A DNA stretch of 64,000 nucleotides from Prostheceraeus crozeri (lineage: Eukaryota; Platyhelminthes; Polycladida; Euryleptidae). Shown one piece after another: positions 1-12,341 of the stretch. The translations under genes were made by a program, and so were the position numbers. The stretch spans positions 1-64,000 of the forward strand of contig CAJQUW010006804.1 of assembly GCA_907163375.1 (NCBI GenBank), read 5' to 3'. Below the pieces are notes generated by a model. It did no database searches, was not told the origin of the DNA, and saw only the letters and a program-made list of their open reading frames with translations. Each line of letters begins with the position of its first letter. Position 1 is the first letter of the stretch.

Positions 1-3000
1 CCGCGAGTCAATCGGACCAGCCGTTCAAAAGTTAGAGCTGTTACAAGATTTTAGGTCGGAGCTCACCTGAAAAAATCCTAAGTGTCAGAGTGGCTTTGTA
101 TGGGTAAAATTTTGAAAATTTTCCAAAGTGTGTCATTTCGACCTTGGACCTTCACCAAAACATTTTTCATCAAATTTCACTGACCTCGCCCCCCCCCTCG
201 GGAGAGCTAGCTTCGATCTTGGCTTCTAGTGGACGGATTTTGTCGTGCAATAGCTCGTTTGAAAGCTAAGAGTGAGACAAATTCAGTGAAAGAAACGCCT
301 TGTTCATATCTGTCTTCGTTTAGATGTGAGACGCCATTTAAGATTTTAGGTCGGAGCTCACCTGAAAAATCCTAAGTGTCAGAGTGGCTTTGTATGGGCA
401 AAATTTTGAAAATTTTCCAAAGTGTCGCATTTCGACCTGGGACCTTTACCAAAACATTTTTCATCAAATTTCGCTGACGTCCCCCCCCCCCCGACAGCGA
501 TCTTCTAACTTTGGTTCTAGTGGACGGATTTTGTCTTACAGCTACTCGTTTGAAAGAGGAAAAAAAACTGCTCGACGACATTTTTTGCCGCGAGTCAATC
601 GGACCAGCCGTTCAAAAGTTAGAGCTGTTACAAGATTTTAGGTCGGAGCTCACCTGAAAAAATCCTAAGTGTCAGAGTGGCTTTGTATGGGTAAAATTTT
701 GAAAATTTTCCAAAGTGTGTCATTTCGACCTGGGACCTTCACCAAAACATTTTTCATCAAATTTCACTGACCTCGCCCCCCCCCTCGGGAGAGCTAGCTT
801 CGATCTTGGCTTCTAGTGGACGGATTTTGTCGTGCAATAGCTCGTTTGAAAGCTAAGAGTGAGACAAATTCAGTGAAAGAAACGCCTTGTTCATATCTGT
901 CTTCGTTTAGATGTGAGACGCCATTTAAGATTTTAGGTCGGAGCTCACCTGAAAAATCCTAAGTGTCAGAGTGGCTTTGTATGGGCAAAATTTTGAAAAT
1001 TTTCCAAAGTGTCGCATTTCGACCTGGGACCTTTACCAAAACATTTTTCATCAAATTTCGCTGACGTCCCCCCCCCCCCGACAGCGATCTTCTAACTTTG
1101 GTTCTAGTGGACGGATTTTGTCTTACAGCTACTCGTTTGAAAGAGGAAAAAAAACTGCTCGACGACATTTTTTGCCGCGAGTCAATCGGACCAGCCGTTC
1201 AAAAGTTAGAGCTGTTACAAGATTTTAGGTCGGAGCTCACCTGAAAAAATCCTAAGTGTCAGAGTGGCTTTGTATGGGTAAAATTTTGAAAATTTTCCAA
1301 AGTGTGTCATTTCGACCTGGGACCTTCACCAAAACATTTTTCATCAAATTTCACTGACCTCGCCCCCCCCCTCGGGAGAGCTAGCTTCGATCTTGGCTTC
1401 TAGTGGACGGATTTTGTCGTGCAATAGCTCGTTTGAAAGCTAAGAGTGAGACAAATTCAGTGAAAGAAACGCCTTGTTCATATCTGTCTTCGTTTAGATG
1501 TGAGACGCCATTTAAGATTTTAGGTCGGAGCTCACCTGAAAAATCCTAAGTGTCAGAGTGGCTTTGTATGGGCAAAATTTTGAAAATTTTCCAAAGTGTC
1601 GCATTTCGACCTGGGACCTTTACCAAAACATTTTTCATCAAATTTCGCTGACGTCCCCCCCCCCCCCGACAGCGATCTTCTAACTTTGGTTCTAGTGGAC
1701 GGATTTTGTCTTACAGCTACTCGTTTGAAAGAGGAAAAAAAAACTGCTCGACGACATTTTTTGCCGCGAGTCAATCGGACCAGCCGTTCAAAAGTTAGAG
1801 CTGTTACAAGATTTTAGGTCGGAGCTCACCTGAAAAAATCCTAAGTGTCAGAGTGGCTTTGTATGGGTAAAATTTTGAAAATTTTCCAAAGTGTGTCATT
1901 TCGACCTGGGACCTTCACCAAAACATTTTTCATCAAATTTCACTGACCTCGCCCCCCCCCTCGGGAGAGCTAGCTTCGATCTTGGCTTCTAGTGGACGGA
2001 TTTTGTCGTGCAATAGCTCGTTTGAAAGCTAAGAGTGAGACAAATTCAGTGAAAGAAACGCCTTGTTCATATCTGTCTTCGTTTAGATGTGAGACGCCAT
2101 TTAAGATTTTAGGTCGGAGCTCACCTGAAAAATCCTAAGTGTCAGAGTGGCTTTGTATGGGCAAAATTTTGAAAATTTTCCAAAGTGTCGCATTTCGACC
2201 TGGGACCTTTACCAAAACATTTTTCATCAAATTTCGCTGACGTCCCCCCCCCCCCGACAGCGATCTTCTAACTTTGGTTCTAGTGGACGGATTTTGTCTT
2301 ACAGCTACTCGTTTGAAAGAGGAGAAAAAACTGCTCGACGACATTTTTTGCCGCGAGTCAATCGGACCAGCCGTTCAAAAGTTAGAGCTGTTACAAGATT
2401 TTAGGTCGGAGCTCACCTGAAAAAATCCTAAGTGTCAGAGTGGCTTTGTATGGGTAAAATTTTGAAAATTTTCCAAAGTGTGTCATTTCGACCTGGGACC
2501 TTCACCAAAACATTTTTCATCAAATTTCACTGACCTCGCCCCCCCCCTCGGGAGAGCTAGCTTCGATCTTGGCTTCTAGTGGACGGATTTTGTCGTGCAA
2601 TAGCTCGTTTGAAAGCTAAGAGTGAGACAAATTCAGTGAAAGAAACGCCTTGTTCATATCTGTCTTCGTTTAGATGTGAGACGCCATTTAAGATTTTAGG
2701 TCGGAGCTCACCTGAAAAATCCTAAGTGTCAGAGTGGCTTTGTATGGGCAAAATTTTGAAAATTTTCCAAAGTGTCGCATTTCGACCTGGGACCTTTACC
2801 AAAACATTTTTCATCAAATTTCGCTGACGTCCCCCCCCCCCGACAGCGATCTTCTAACTTTGGTTCTAGTGGACGGATTTTGTCTTACAGCTACTCGTTT
2901 GAAAGAGGAGAAAAAACTGCTCGACGACATTTTTTGCCGCGAGTCAATCGGACCAGCCGTTCAAAAGTTAGAGCTGTTACAAGATTTTAGGTCGGAGCTC

Positions 3001-6000
3001 ACCTGAAAAAATCCTAAGTGTCAGAGTGGCTTTGTATGGGTAAAATTTTGAAAATTTTCCAAAGTGTGTCATTTCGACCTTGGACCTTCACCAAAACATT
3101 TTTCATCAAATTTCACTGACCTCGCCCCCCCCCCTCGGGAGAGCTAGCTTCGATCTTGGCTTCTAGTGGACGGATTTTGTCGTGCAATAGCTCGTTTGAA
3201 AGCTAAGAGTGAGACAAATTCAGTGAAAGAAACGCCTTGTTCATATCTGTCTTCGTTTAGATGTGAGACGCCATTTAAGATTTTAGGTCGGAGCTCACCT
3301 GAAAAATCCTAAGTGTCAGAGTGGCTTTGTATGGGCAAAATTTTGAAAATTTTCCAAAGTGTCGCATTTCGACCTGGGACCTTTACCAAAACATTTTTCA
3401 TCAAATTTCGCTGACGTCCCCCCCCCCCCCGACAGCGATCTTCTAACTTTGGTTCTAGTGGACGGATTTTGTCTTACAGCTACTCGTTTGAAAGAGGAAA
3501 AAAAACTGCTCGACGACATTTTTTGCCGCGAGTCAATCGGACCAGCCGTTCAAAAGTTAGAGCTGTTACAAGATTTTAGGTCGGAGCTCACCTGAAAAAA
3601 TCCTAAGTGTCAGAGTGGCTTTGTATGGGTAAAATTTTGAAAATTTTCCAAAGTGTGTCATTTCGACCTGGGACCTTCACCAAAACATTTTTCATCAAAT
3701 TTCACTGACCTCGCCCCCCCCCTCGGGAGAGCTAGCTTCGATCTTGGCTTCTAGTGGACGGATTTTGTCGTGCAATAGCTCGTTTGAAAGCTAAGAGTGA
3801 GACAAATTCAGTGAAAGAAACGCCTTGTTCATATCTGTCTTCGTTTAGATGTGAGACGCCATTTAAGATTTTAGGTCGGAGCTCACCTGAAAAATCCTAA
3901 GTGTCAGAGTGGCTTTGTATGGGCAAAATTTTGAAAATTTTCCAAAGTGTCGCATTTCGACCTGGGACCTTTACCAAAACATTTTTCATCAAATTTCGCT
4001 GACGTCCCCCCCCCCCCGACAGCGATCTTCTAACTTTGGTTCTAGTGGACGGATTTTGTCTTACAGCTACTCGTTTGAAAGAGGAAAAAAAACTGCTCGA
4101 CGACATTTTTTGCCGCGAGTCAATCGGACCAGCCGTTCAAAAGTTAGAGCTGTTACAAGATTTTAGGTCGGAGCTCACCTGAAAAAATCCTAAGTGTCAG
4201 AGTGGCTTTGTATGGGTAAAATTTTGAAAATTTTCCAAAGTGTGTCATTTCGACCTGGGACCTTCACCAAAACATTTTTCATCAAATTTCACTGACCTCG
4301 CCCCCCCCCTCGGGAGAGCTAGCTTCGATCTTGGCTTCTAGTGGACGGATTTTGTCGTGCAATAGCTCGTTTGAAAGCTAAGAGTGAGACAAATTCAGTG
4401 AAAGAAACGCCTTGTTCATATCTGTCTTCGTTTAGATGTGAGACGCCATTTAAGATTTTAGGTCGGAGCTCACCTGAAAAATCCTAAGTGTCAGAGTGGC
4501 TTTGTATGGGCAAAATTTTGAAAATTTTCCAAAGTGTCGCATTTCGACCTGGGACCTTTACCAAAACATTTTTCATCAAATTTCGCTGACGTCCCCCCCC
4601 CCCGACAGCGATCTTCTAACTTTGGTTCTAGTGGACGGATTTTGTCTTACAGCTACTCGTTTGAAAGAGGAAAAAAAAACTGCTCGACGACATTTTTTGC
4701 CGCGAGTCAATCGGACCAGCCGTTCAAAAGTTAGAGCTGTTACAAGATTTTAGGTCGGAGCTCACCTGAAAAAATCCTAAGTGTCAGAGTGGCTTTGTAT
4801 GGGTAAAATTTTGAAAATTTTCCAAAGTGTGTCATTTCGACCTGGGACCTTCACCAAAACATTTTTCATCAAATTTCACTGACCTCGCCCCCCCCTCGGG
4901 AGAGCTAGCTTCGATCTTGGCTTCTAGTGGACGGATTTTGTCGTGCAATAGCTCGTTTGAAAGCTAAGAGTGAGACAAATTCAGTGAAAGAAACGCCTTG
5001 TTCATATCTGTCTTCGTTTAGATGTGAGACGCCATTTAAGATTTTAGGTCGGAGCTCACCTGAAAAATCCTAAGTGTCAGAGTGGCTTTGTATGGGCAAA
5101 ATTTTGAAAATTTTCCAAAGTGTCGCATTTCGACCTGGGACCTTTACCAAAACATTTTTCATCAAATTTCGCTGACGTCCCCCCCCCCCCGACAGCGATC
5201 TTCTAACTTTGGTTCTAGTGGACGGATTTTGTCTTACAGCTACTCGTTTGAAAGAGGAAAAAAAAACTGCTCGACGACATTTTTTGCCGCGAGTCAATCG
5301 GACCAGCCGTTCAAAAGTTAGAGCTGTTACAAGATTTTAGGTCGGAGCTCACCTGAAAAAATCCTAAGTGTCAGAGTGGCTTTGTATGGGTAAAATTTTG
5401 AAAATTTTCCAAAGTGTGTCATTTCGACCTGGGACCTTCACCAAAACATTTTTCATCAAATTTCACTGACCTCGCCCCCCCCCTCGGGAGAGCTAGCTTC
5501 GATCTTGGCTTCTAGTGGACGGATTTTGTCGTGCAATAGCTCGTTTGAAAGCTAAGAGTGAGACAAATTCAGTGAAAGAAACGCCTTGTTCATATCTGTC
5601 TTCGTTTAGATGTGAGACGCCATTTAAGATTTTAGGTCGGAGCTCACCTGAAAAATCCTAAGTGTCAGAGTGGCTTTGTATGGGCAAAATTTTGAAAATT
5701 TTCCAAAGTGTCGCATTTCGACCTGGGACCTTTACCAAAACATTTTTCATCAAATTTCGCTGACGTCCCCCCCCCCCCGACAGCGATCTTCTAACTTTGG
5801 TTCTAGTGGACGGATTTTGTCTTACAGCTACTCGTTTGAAAGAGGAAAAAAAACTGCTCGACGACATTTTTTGCCGCGAGTCAATCGGACCAGCCGTTCA
5901 AAAGTTAGAGCTGTTACAAGATTTTAGGTCGGAGCTCACCTGAAAAAATCCTAAGTGTCAGAGTGGCTTTGTATGGGTAAAATTTTGAAAATTTTCCAAA

Positions 6001-9000
6001 GTGTGTCATTTCGACCTGGGACCTTCACCAAAACATTTTTCATCAAATTTCACTGACCTCGCCCCCCCCCTCGGGAGAGCTAGCTTCGATCTTGGCTTCT
6101 AGTGGACGGATTTTGTCGTGCAATAGCTCGTTTGAAAGCTAAGAGTGAGACAAATTCAGTGAAAGAAACGCCTTGTTCATATCTGTCTTCGTTTAGATGT
6201 GAGACGCCATTTAAGATTTTAGGTCGGAGCTCACCTGAAAAATCCTAAGTGTCAGAGTGGCTTTGTATGGGCAAAATTTTGAAAATTTTCCAAAGTGTCG
6301 CATTTCGACCTGGGACCTTTACCAAAACATTTTTCATCAAATTTCGCTGACGTCCCCCCCCCCCCGACAGCGATCTTCTAACTTTGGTTCTAGTGGACGG
6401 ATTTTGTCTTACAGCTACTCGTTTGAAAGAGGAAAAAAAAACTGCTCGACGACATTTTTTGCCGCGAGTCAATCGGACCAGCCGTTCAAAAGTTAGAGCT
6501 GTTACAAGATTTTAGGTCGGAGCTCACCTGAAAAAATCCTAAGTGTCAGAGTGGCTTTGTATGGGTAAAATTTTGAAAATTTTCCAAAGTGTGTCATTTC
6601 GACCTGGGACCTTCACCAAAACATTTTTCATCAAATTTCACTGACCTCGCCCCCCCCCTCGGGAGAGCTAGCTTCGATCTTGGCTTCTAGTGGACGGATT
6701 TTGTCGTGCAATAGCTCGTTTGAAAGCTAAGAGTGAGACAAATTCAGTGAAAGAAACGCCTTGTTCATATCTGTCTTCGTTTAGATGTGAGACGCCATTT
6801 AAGATTTTAGGTCGGAGCTCACCTGAAAAATCCTAAGTGTCAGAGTGGCTTTGTATGGGCAAAATTTTGAAAATTTTCCAAAGTGTCGCATTTCGACCTG
6901 GGACCTTTACCAAAACATTTTTCATCAAATTTCGCTGACGTCCCCCCCCCCCGACAGCGATCTTCTAACTTTGGTTCTAGTGGACGGATTTTGTCTTACA
7001 GCTACTCGTTTGAAAGAGGAAAAAAAAACTGCTCGACGACATTTTTTGCCGCGAGTCAATCGGACCAGCCGTTCAAAAGTTAGAGCTGTTACAAGATTTT
7101 AGGTCGGAGCTCACCTGAAAAAATCCTAAGTGTCAGAGTGGCTTTGTATGGGTAAAATTTTGAAAATTTTCCAAAGTGTGTCATTTCGACCTGGGACCTT
7201 CACCAAAACATTTTTCATCAAATTTCACTGACCTCGCCCCCCCCCTCGGGAGAGCTAGCTTCGATCTTGGCTTCTAGTGGACGGATTTTGTCGTGCAATA
7301 GCTCGTTTGAAAGCTAAGAGTGAGACAAATTCAGTGAAAGAAACGCCTTGTTCATATCTGTCTTCGTTTAGATGTGAGACGCCATTTAAGATTTTAGGTC
7401 GGAGCTCACCTGAAAAATCCTAAGTGTCAGAGTGGCTTTGTATGGGCAAAATTTTGAAAATTTTCCAAAGTGTCGCATTTCGACCTGGGACCTTTACCAA
7501 AACATTTTTCATCAAATTTCGCTGACGTCCCCCCCCCCCGACAGCGATCTTCTAACTTTGGTTCTAGTGGACGGATTTTGTCTTACAGCTACTCGTTTGA
7601 AAGAGGAGAAAAAACTGCTCGACGACATTTTTTGCCGCGAGTCAATCGGACCAGCCGTTCAAAAGTTAGAGCTGTTACAAGATTTTAGGTCGGAGCTCAC
7701 CTGAAAAAATCCTAAGTGTCAGAGTGGCTTTGTATGGGTAAAATTTTGAAAATTTTCCAAAGTGTGTCATTTCGACCTGGGACCTTCACCAAAACATTTT
7801 TCATCAAATTTCACTGACCTCGCCCCCCCCCTCGGGAGAGCTAGCTTCGATCTTGGCTTCTAGTGGACGGATTTTGTCGTGCAATAGCTCGTTTGAAAGC
7901 TAAGAGTGAGACAAATTCAGTGAAAGAAACGCCTTGTTCATATCTGTCTTCGTTTAGATGTGAGACGCCATTTAAGATTTTAGGTCGGAGCTCACCTGAA
8001 AAATCCTAAGTGTCAGAGTGGCTTTGTATGGGCAAAATTTTGAAAATTTTCCAAAGTGTCGCATTTCGACCTGGGACCTTTACCAAAACATTTTTCATCA
8101 AATTTCGCTGACGTCCCCCCCCCCCCGACAGCGATCTTCTAACTTTGGTTCTAGTGGACGGATTTTGTCTTACAGCTACTCGTTTGAAAGAGGAGAAAAA
8201 ACTGCTCGACGACATTTTTTGCCGCGAGTCAATCGGACCAGCCGTTCAAAAGTTAGAGCTGTTACAAGATTTTAGGTCGGAGCTCACCTGAAAAAATCCT
8301 AAGTGTCAGAGTGGCTTTGTATGGGTAAAATTTTGAAAATTTTCCAAAGTGTGTCATTTCGACCTGGGACCTTCACCAAAACATTTTTCATCAAATTTCA
8401 CTGACCTCGCCCCCCCCTCGGGAGAGCTAGCTTCGATCTTGGCTTCTAGTGGACGGATTTTGTCGTGCAATAGCTCGTTTGAAAGCTAAGAGTGAGACAA
8501 ATTCAGTGAAAGAAACGCCTTGTTCATATCTGTCTTCGTTTAGATGTGAGACGCCATTTAAGATTTTAGGTCGGAGCTCACCTGAAAAATCCTAAGTGTC
8601 AGAGTGGCTTTGTATGGGCAAAATTTTGAAAATTTTCCAAAGTGTCGCATTTCGACCTGGGACCTTTACCAAAACATTTTTCATCAAATTTCGCTGACGT
8701 CCCCCCCCCCGACAGCGATCTTCTAACTTTGGTTCTAGTGGACGGATTTTGTCTTACAGCTACTCGTTTGAAAGAGGAGAAAAAACTGCTCGACGACATT
8801 TTTTGCCGCGAGTCAATCGGACCAGCCGTTCAAAAGTTAGAGCTGTTACAAGATTTTAGGTCGGAGCTCACCTGAAAAAATCCTAAGTGTCAGAGTGGCT
8901 TTGTATGGGTAAAATTTTGAAAATTTTCCAAAGTGTGTCATTTCGACCTGGGACCTTCACCAAAACATTTTTCATCAAATTTCACTGACCTCGCCCCCCC

Positions 9001-9570
9001 CCCTCGGGAGAGCTAGCTTCGATCTTGGCTTCTAGTGGACGGATTTTGTCGTGCAATAGCTCGTTTGAAAGCTAAGAGTGAGACAAATTCAGTGAAAGAA
9101 ACGCCTTGTTCATATCTGTCTTCGTTTAGATGTGAGACGCCATTTAAGATTTTAGGTCGGAGCTCACCTGAAAAATCCTAAGTGTCAGAGTGGCTTTGTA
9201 TGGGCAAAATTTTGAAAATTTTCCAAAGTGTCGCATTTCGACCTGGGACCTTTACCAAAACATTTTTCATCAAATTTCGCTGACGTCCCCCCCCCCCGAC
9301 AGCGATCTTCTAACTTTGGTTCTAGTGGACGGATTTTGTCTTACAGCTACTCGTTTGAAAGAGGAGAAAAAACTGCTCGACGACATTTTTTGCCGCGAGT
9401 CAATCGGACCAGCCGTTCAAAAGTTAGAGCTGTTACAAGATTTTAGGTCGGAGCTCACCTGAAAAAATCCTAAGTGTCAGAGTGGCTTTGTATGGGTAAA
9501 ATTTTGAAAATTTTCCAAAGTGTGTCATTTCGACCTGGGACCTTCACCAAAACATTTTTCATCAAATTTC
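1..9570 (+). repeat. Tandem array of ~587-bp C-tract repeat (about 16 copies)
   Basis: Equivalent points recur every 586-588 bp (for example 384, 971, 2147, 2734, 3909, 4496, 5082, 5670, 6257, 6845, 7432, 8018, 9190). Each unit is a diverged dimer of two ~293-bp halves. One half carries GCTGACGT followed by a run of 10-13 C and then GACAGCG; the other carries CTGACCTCG with a shorter C run and then TCGGGAG. Units are nearly identical apart from C-run length, an A-run (8-9 A, or GAGGAG variant) and rare substitutions. Blocks of similar variants (GAGGAG in copies 4-5 and 13-16) suggest higher-order duplication. Open frames of ~85 codons inside the units are by-products of the repeat. The same half-unit occurs once or twice at each end of element B, so this is an expanded subterminal repeat. 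Confidence 0.95.
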
Positions 9571-9646
9571 TCCGAACGAGGGGGGGAGGGGGGGAGGTCA
9601 GTGAAATTTGATGAAAAATGTTTTGGTGAAGGTCCCAGGTCGAAAT
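9527..9646. repeat. 44-bp perfect inverted repeat with G-rich spacer at array end
   Basis: Bases 9527-9570 (end of the last array copy) are the exact reverse complement of 9603-9646. The 32-nt spacer holds runs of 7, 3 and 4 G broken by A. It marks the switch from the direct array into the palindromic arm. A diverged counterpart lies at about 27420-27580 on the other side, so the junction hairpin is a built-in part of the element. Confidence 0.9.
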
Positions 9647-9883
9647 TCGGAAGTTTTAGATTTTTCAAAATTATCACCACACTGGAGCTCCCACACTTAG
9701 GAATTTTTTTACTTGTGGCATGTTACATGGCCATGTGCTGACCCACCCACTTCCCGTGGTCACATGAGAATGGTTCAGGTGTCATATGATAGAGAATGAT
9801 GAGACGAATCGTTTTCAACAAACCGCATGTCGCTACGATAAATACTTTTGGAGATAAAGCCATTTTAAGTTTTCTTCCGAGCA

Positions 9884-9891
9884 TATATAAA
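9884..9891 (+). promoter_or_regulatory. TATA box (TATATAAA) of left-arm coiled-coil gene
   Basis: TATATAAA lies ~48 bp upstream of a GAG|GTAAGC splice donor at 9933, placing a short non-coding first exon between about 9915 and 9932. The same arrangement recurs in the mirror arm (27204-27211) and in element B (30993-31000). Confidence 0.8.
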
Positions 9892-10178
9892 CCCCCGGCA
9901 ACGTAAGTCTGATCACTTCATCGAAAGACGAGGTAAGCGACGGTCGTCGCTCTGAGCTCCCGATATCGGGTGTTTCAAAGGACTCTATCTTTTGAAGTAG
10001 GCAAGCTATCTTCTTACTTCAAAGTTTGTGTGATAGAGTTTGATAGTGTCTTTACTACTGATAATTTTTTTTAAAAGTAGTATGAGTAGTAAAAATGCGG
10101 ATTTTTTTAAAAATTCTTAATTTTCAGTTTTTTCAAAGTTTTAACATATAGACTAAGGTTTTCAAGTATGCTGAGTTC

Positions 10179-10433
10179 AAATCTACTATCAGATTTCAAA
10201 TTTAACTCAGTCTAAGGCAGCTTTGAGGGGTTAGATCCCAGCTACTGATCACTACCTTTGACTCGGCGTTGCTGTTACCACTTCGGGGCAGTGACAATGA
10301 TGTCTTCAGCTGTAAATAGCGGGTATCGGGGAAGATCTCTCACTTCCCTAGTGATCAGTACAAGGCCTTCGGGCTGTCGACGGGATCGAGTGCCACTCAC
10401 TACACTCAAATCTATCATTCCTCACTAAGTGTT
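10179..10433 (+). repeat. Conserved structured intronic segment, copy 1
   Basis: A 12-bp perfect inverted repeat (TACTGATCACTA at 10243-10254 and TAGTGATCAGTA at 10349-10360) encloses further hairpins such as GGGAAG…CTTCCC. Copies at 10523-10778 and in the mirror arm at 26663-26918 are almost identical. That is much better conservation than in the neighbouring protein gene, which suggests a structured RNA or a recently homogenised DNA element. I do not recognise a known RNA family. Confidence 0.55.
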
Positions 10434-10522
10434 GATATTATGTTGAATGTTGACTAAGTTGAATTTTGAATGTTGAATAAGTGTTGAATGATGACATTAT
10501 GTTTTAGGCCGTATGCTACATT

Positions 10523-10778
10523 CAAATCTGCTATCAGATTTGAAATTTAACTCAGTCTAAGGCAGCTTTGAGGGGTTAGATCCCAGCTACTGATCACTAC
10601 CTTTGACTCGGCGTTGCTGTTACCACTTCGGGGCAGTGACAATGATGTCTTCAGCTGTAAATAGCGGGTATCGGGGAAGATCTCTCACTTCCCTAGTGAT
10701 CAGTACAAGGCCTTCGGGCTGTCGACGGGATCGAGTGCCACTCACTACACTCAAATCTATCATTCCTCACTAAGTGTT
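10523..10778 (+). repeat. Conserved structured intronic segment, copy 2
   Basis: Direct duplicate of the segment at 10179-10433, with the 12-bp closing stem and internal hairpins retained. The duplication is present only in the left arm. Confidence 0.6.
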
Positions 10779-10856
10779 ATGCTTTAGGCTGTATACTACA
10801 TGATTCCAAACTTATACAAATTTCATTATCTTACAGTTAACGATAAAATCGCAGCC

Positions 10857-12083
10857 ATGGTCAATAATGACAAAAATAAGAAATTCCACATTAAAATGTG
10901 TGTATGCGGCCGAATTAACCGCCGAGACGGTCTCAAGGACCACATCAAGAAGGCAGGGGCCGACCACATGGTTATCCTGAGTAGGGTTGCCTGTGTGAAG
11001 TGCAGGGTGCTGTTGGTTGTTGGGCAGGAGGCCGAGTTTTATTTGAGGCATGGTGAGTGCACAGGAGGGTTGGTGACCGATTTGAGATTTGTGGAGTTGA
11101 TGAATGCTGAGAAGGAGCGAATGTTGGGGAAAGAGGCCAAGAATGTTGTTGAGAATGCTAGTAAGAATGTTGTTGAGAATGCTAGTGGGAATGTTGTTGA
11201 GAATGCTAGTGGGAATGCTGTGGAGAATGAGGTAGAGAATGCTGTGGCCGGTTTGAAGGCTGACAAGTGGCGGAAGAGAGTGTTTGAGAGTGATGATGAG
11301 GATGATGTGGATTTGGATAGGGAGCGAGTGAGGAAGCGTGTGAGGAAGTTGAGCTCTTCGTCGTCGGAGGTATCCGATATTGTCATTACCGACCCCCCGC
11401 AGAGCTCATCTTCCCCAATAGTGACGGGTGGTGGGGTACGGAAGCAGTCGGCGCGGTGGGATGAGGACATGGAAAAGAAGCATGTGTCGCAGCAAGCGGC
11501 ACATGCTTTGTTGGTTGATCGGTACGAAAGTTTGAAGAAGGTGAATGAGAGAACGTTGAGTGAGTTGAGTGAGCTGAAAATGAAGGAGGTGAAATGTAAG
11601 GAGGTGGCAGATGAGGATATCCGTTTGAGGCGTGTTGTGAAAGAGTTGAAGGAGAATGTGCGAGTGTTGGAAGACAAGAATGATGAGCGAGAGAAGAGGA
11701 CGAGTGCTGCAGAGAGGAGAATGGGAGAGGCAGAGTCGAAGTATGAGGAGTTGATGAAGGAGATGAGTGTATTGAGAGCGAGGAATGCTGAGTTGGAGAG
11801 GAGTGTGAGTAGGCAGGGTGATGAGAGAGAGTCGTTTGCGAAGTTGGAGCGCATGAGGAATGAGTGGAATCGTGTGAATGAGGACAGAATGTTTGAGTTC
11901 CACATCCCTATTCGGGATAGCCATCTGGACGGTCAAGTCCTCGTCAACCAAAGCCTAGACGAGAGTATAATCTGCTATAATGGTCATCCGACTAAGAAGT
12001 GCTTACATGCCACACTCAGAATGCGCGGCCATTTACAAAAATTTTCAGTCAGGAAGCCCGCGAGACTGCCTAAGGATGACTAA
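10857..12083 (+). CDS. Arm coiled-coil protein with Cys/His N-terminus (left arm of A)
   Basis: This 408-residue ORF starts at the first ATG after the 3' splice site at 10836. The N-terminus has a Cys/His set that looks zinc-binding (C15, C17, H29, H37, C46, C49, H65, C68). Residues 95-128 are a tandem repeat of a VENAS-type heptad. Then come an acidic stretch (ESDDEDD), a basic RVRKRVRK run likely to act as a nuclear signal, and a serine run (LSSSSSEVSD). Residues ~205-345 form a long charged coiled coil. The last ~60 residues (from EFHIPIRDSHLDG) are the best-conserved part in the copies at 25426-26592 and 31723-32817. The family is unknown to me and no enzyme motif is visible. It is open throughout, and a 60-bp intron follows the stop codon. 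A structural or chromatin role in the nucleus is inference. Confidence 0.75.
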   Translation: MVNNDKNKKFHIKMCVCGRINRRDGLKDHIKKAGADHMVILSRVACVKCRVLLVVGQEAEFYLRHGECTGGLVTDLRFVELMNAEKERMLGKEAKNVVENASKNVVENASGNVVENASGNAVENEVENAVAGLKADKWRKRVFESDDEDDVDLDRERVRKRVRKLSSSSSEVSDIVITDPPQSSSSPIVTGGGVRKQSARWDEDMEKKHVSQQAAHALLVDRYESLKKVNERTLSELSELKMKEVKCKEVADEDIRLRRVVKELKENVRVLEDKNDEREKRTSAAERRMGEAESKYEELMKEMSVLRARNAELERSVSRQGDERESFAKLERMRNEWNRVNEDRMFEFHIPIRDSHLDGQVLVNQSLDESIICYNGHPTKKCLHATLRMRGHLQKFSVRKPARLPKDD

Positions 12084-12087
12084 CTTG

Positions 12088-12147
12088 GTAAGTGAAAAGC
12101 AAATAAGATAGTATATCCTATTCTAATACATATCATTTTCATTGCAG
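12088..12147 (+). other. 60-bp intron just after the coiled-coil stop codon
   Basis: The donor CTTG|GTAAGT lies 4 nt past the TAA and the acceptor CATTGCAG ends at 12147. The same intron is at 25362-25421 (60 bp) in the right arm and 32829-32890 (62 bp) in element B. It joins the coding exon to a short 3' exon that ends in the histone-like hairpin. Confidence 0.75.
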
Positions 12148-12200
12148 ATATTTTCCCTGCCTTCACCACCCCATCACGACACTCCCGAGAACGAACCATC

Positions 12201-12216
12201 GGCTCTCTTAAGGGCC
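12201..12216 (+). terminator. Histone-type 3' stem-loop 1 (left arm A)
   Basis: GGCTCTCTTAAGGGCC has a 6-bp stem (one U·G pair) and loop CUUA. It is preceded by GAACGAACCATC and followed by ACC and the purine-rich GGGGCAAGACATGATAGAA. It lies in the 3' exon of the coiled-coil gene. Confidence 0.6.
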
Positions 12217-12341
12217 ACCTAGGGGCAAGACATGATAGAACCTCCACGCGGTTTGCCCTGGGCAGTCTTCGGACTGACGAATACTATCATTAAGTTGAAT
12301 CTGTTATCAGTCAACTTGAACGTTGCGTCGCGTTAGAGGGG

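Larger units (their letters stand above)
9933..10836 (+). other. First intron of left-arm coiled-coil gene, with duplicated structured segment
   Basis: The donor is GAG|GTAAGC and the acceptor TTATCTTACAG ends at 10836, 20 bp before the ATG. Just after the donor is the hairpin AGCGACGGTCGTCGCT. The intron contains a 255-bp segment twice (10179-10433 and 10523-10778). The mirror arm has this segment once (26663-26918) in a 564-bp intron. Confidence 0.75.

Noticed and set aside
372-9462. Dozens of 65-90-codon open frames in both directions in the left array
   Set aside because: They recur once per repeat unit, change frame with the C-run length, and both strands are open at once. They are products of the repeat, not genes.
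11039-11951. Long open frames antisense to the coiled-coil gene (and 25585-26480 in the other arm)
   Set aside because: Biased codon use of the coiled-coil gene (GAG/AAG-rich) leaves the opposite strand open; the Ser/Leu/His-rich products have no features.
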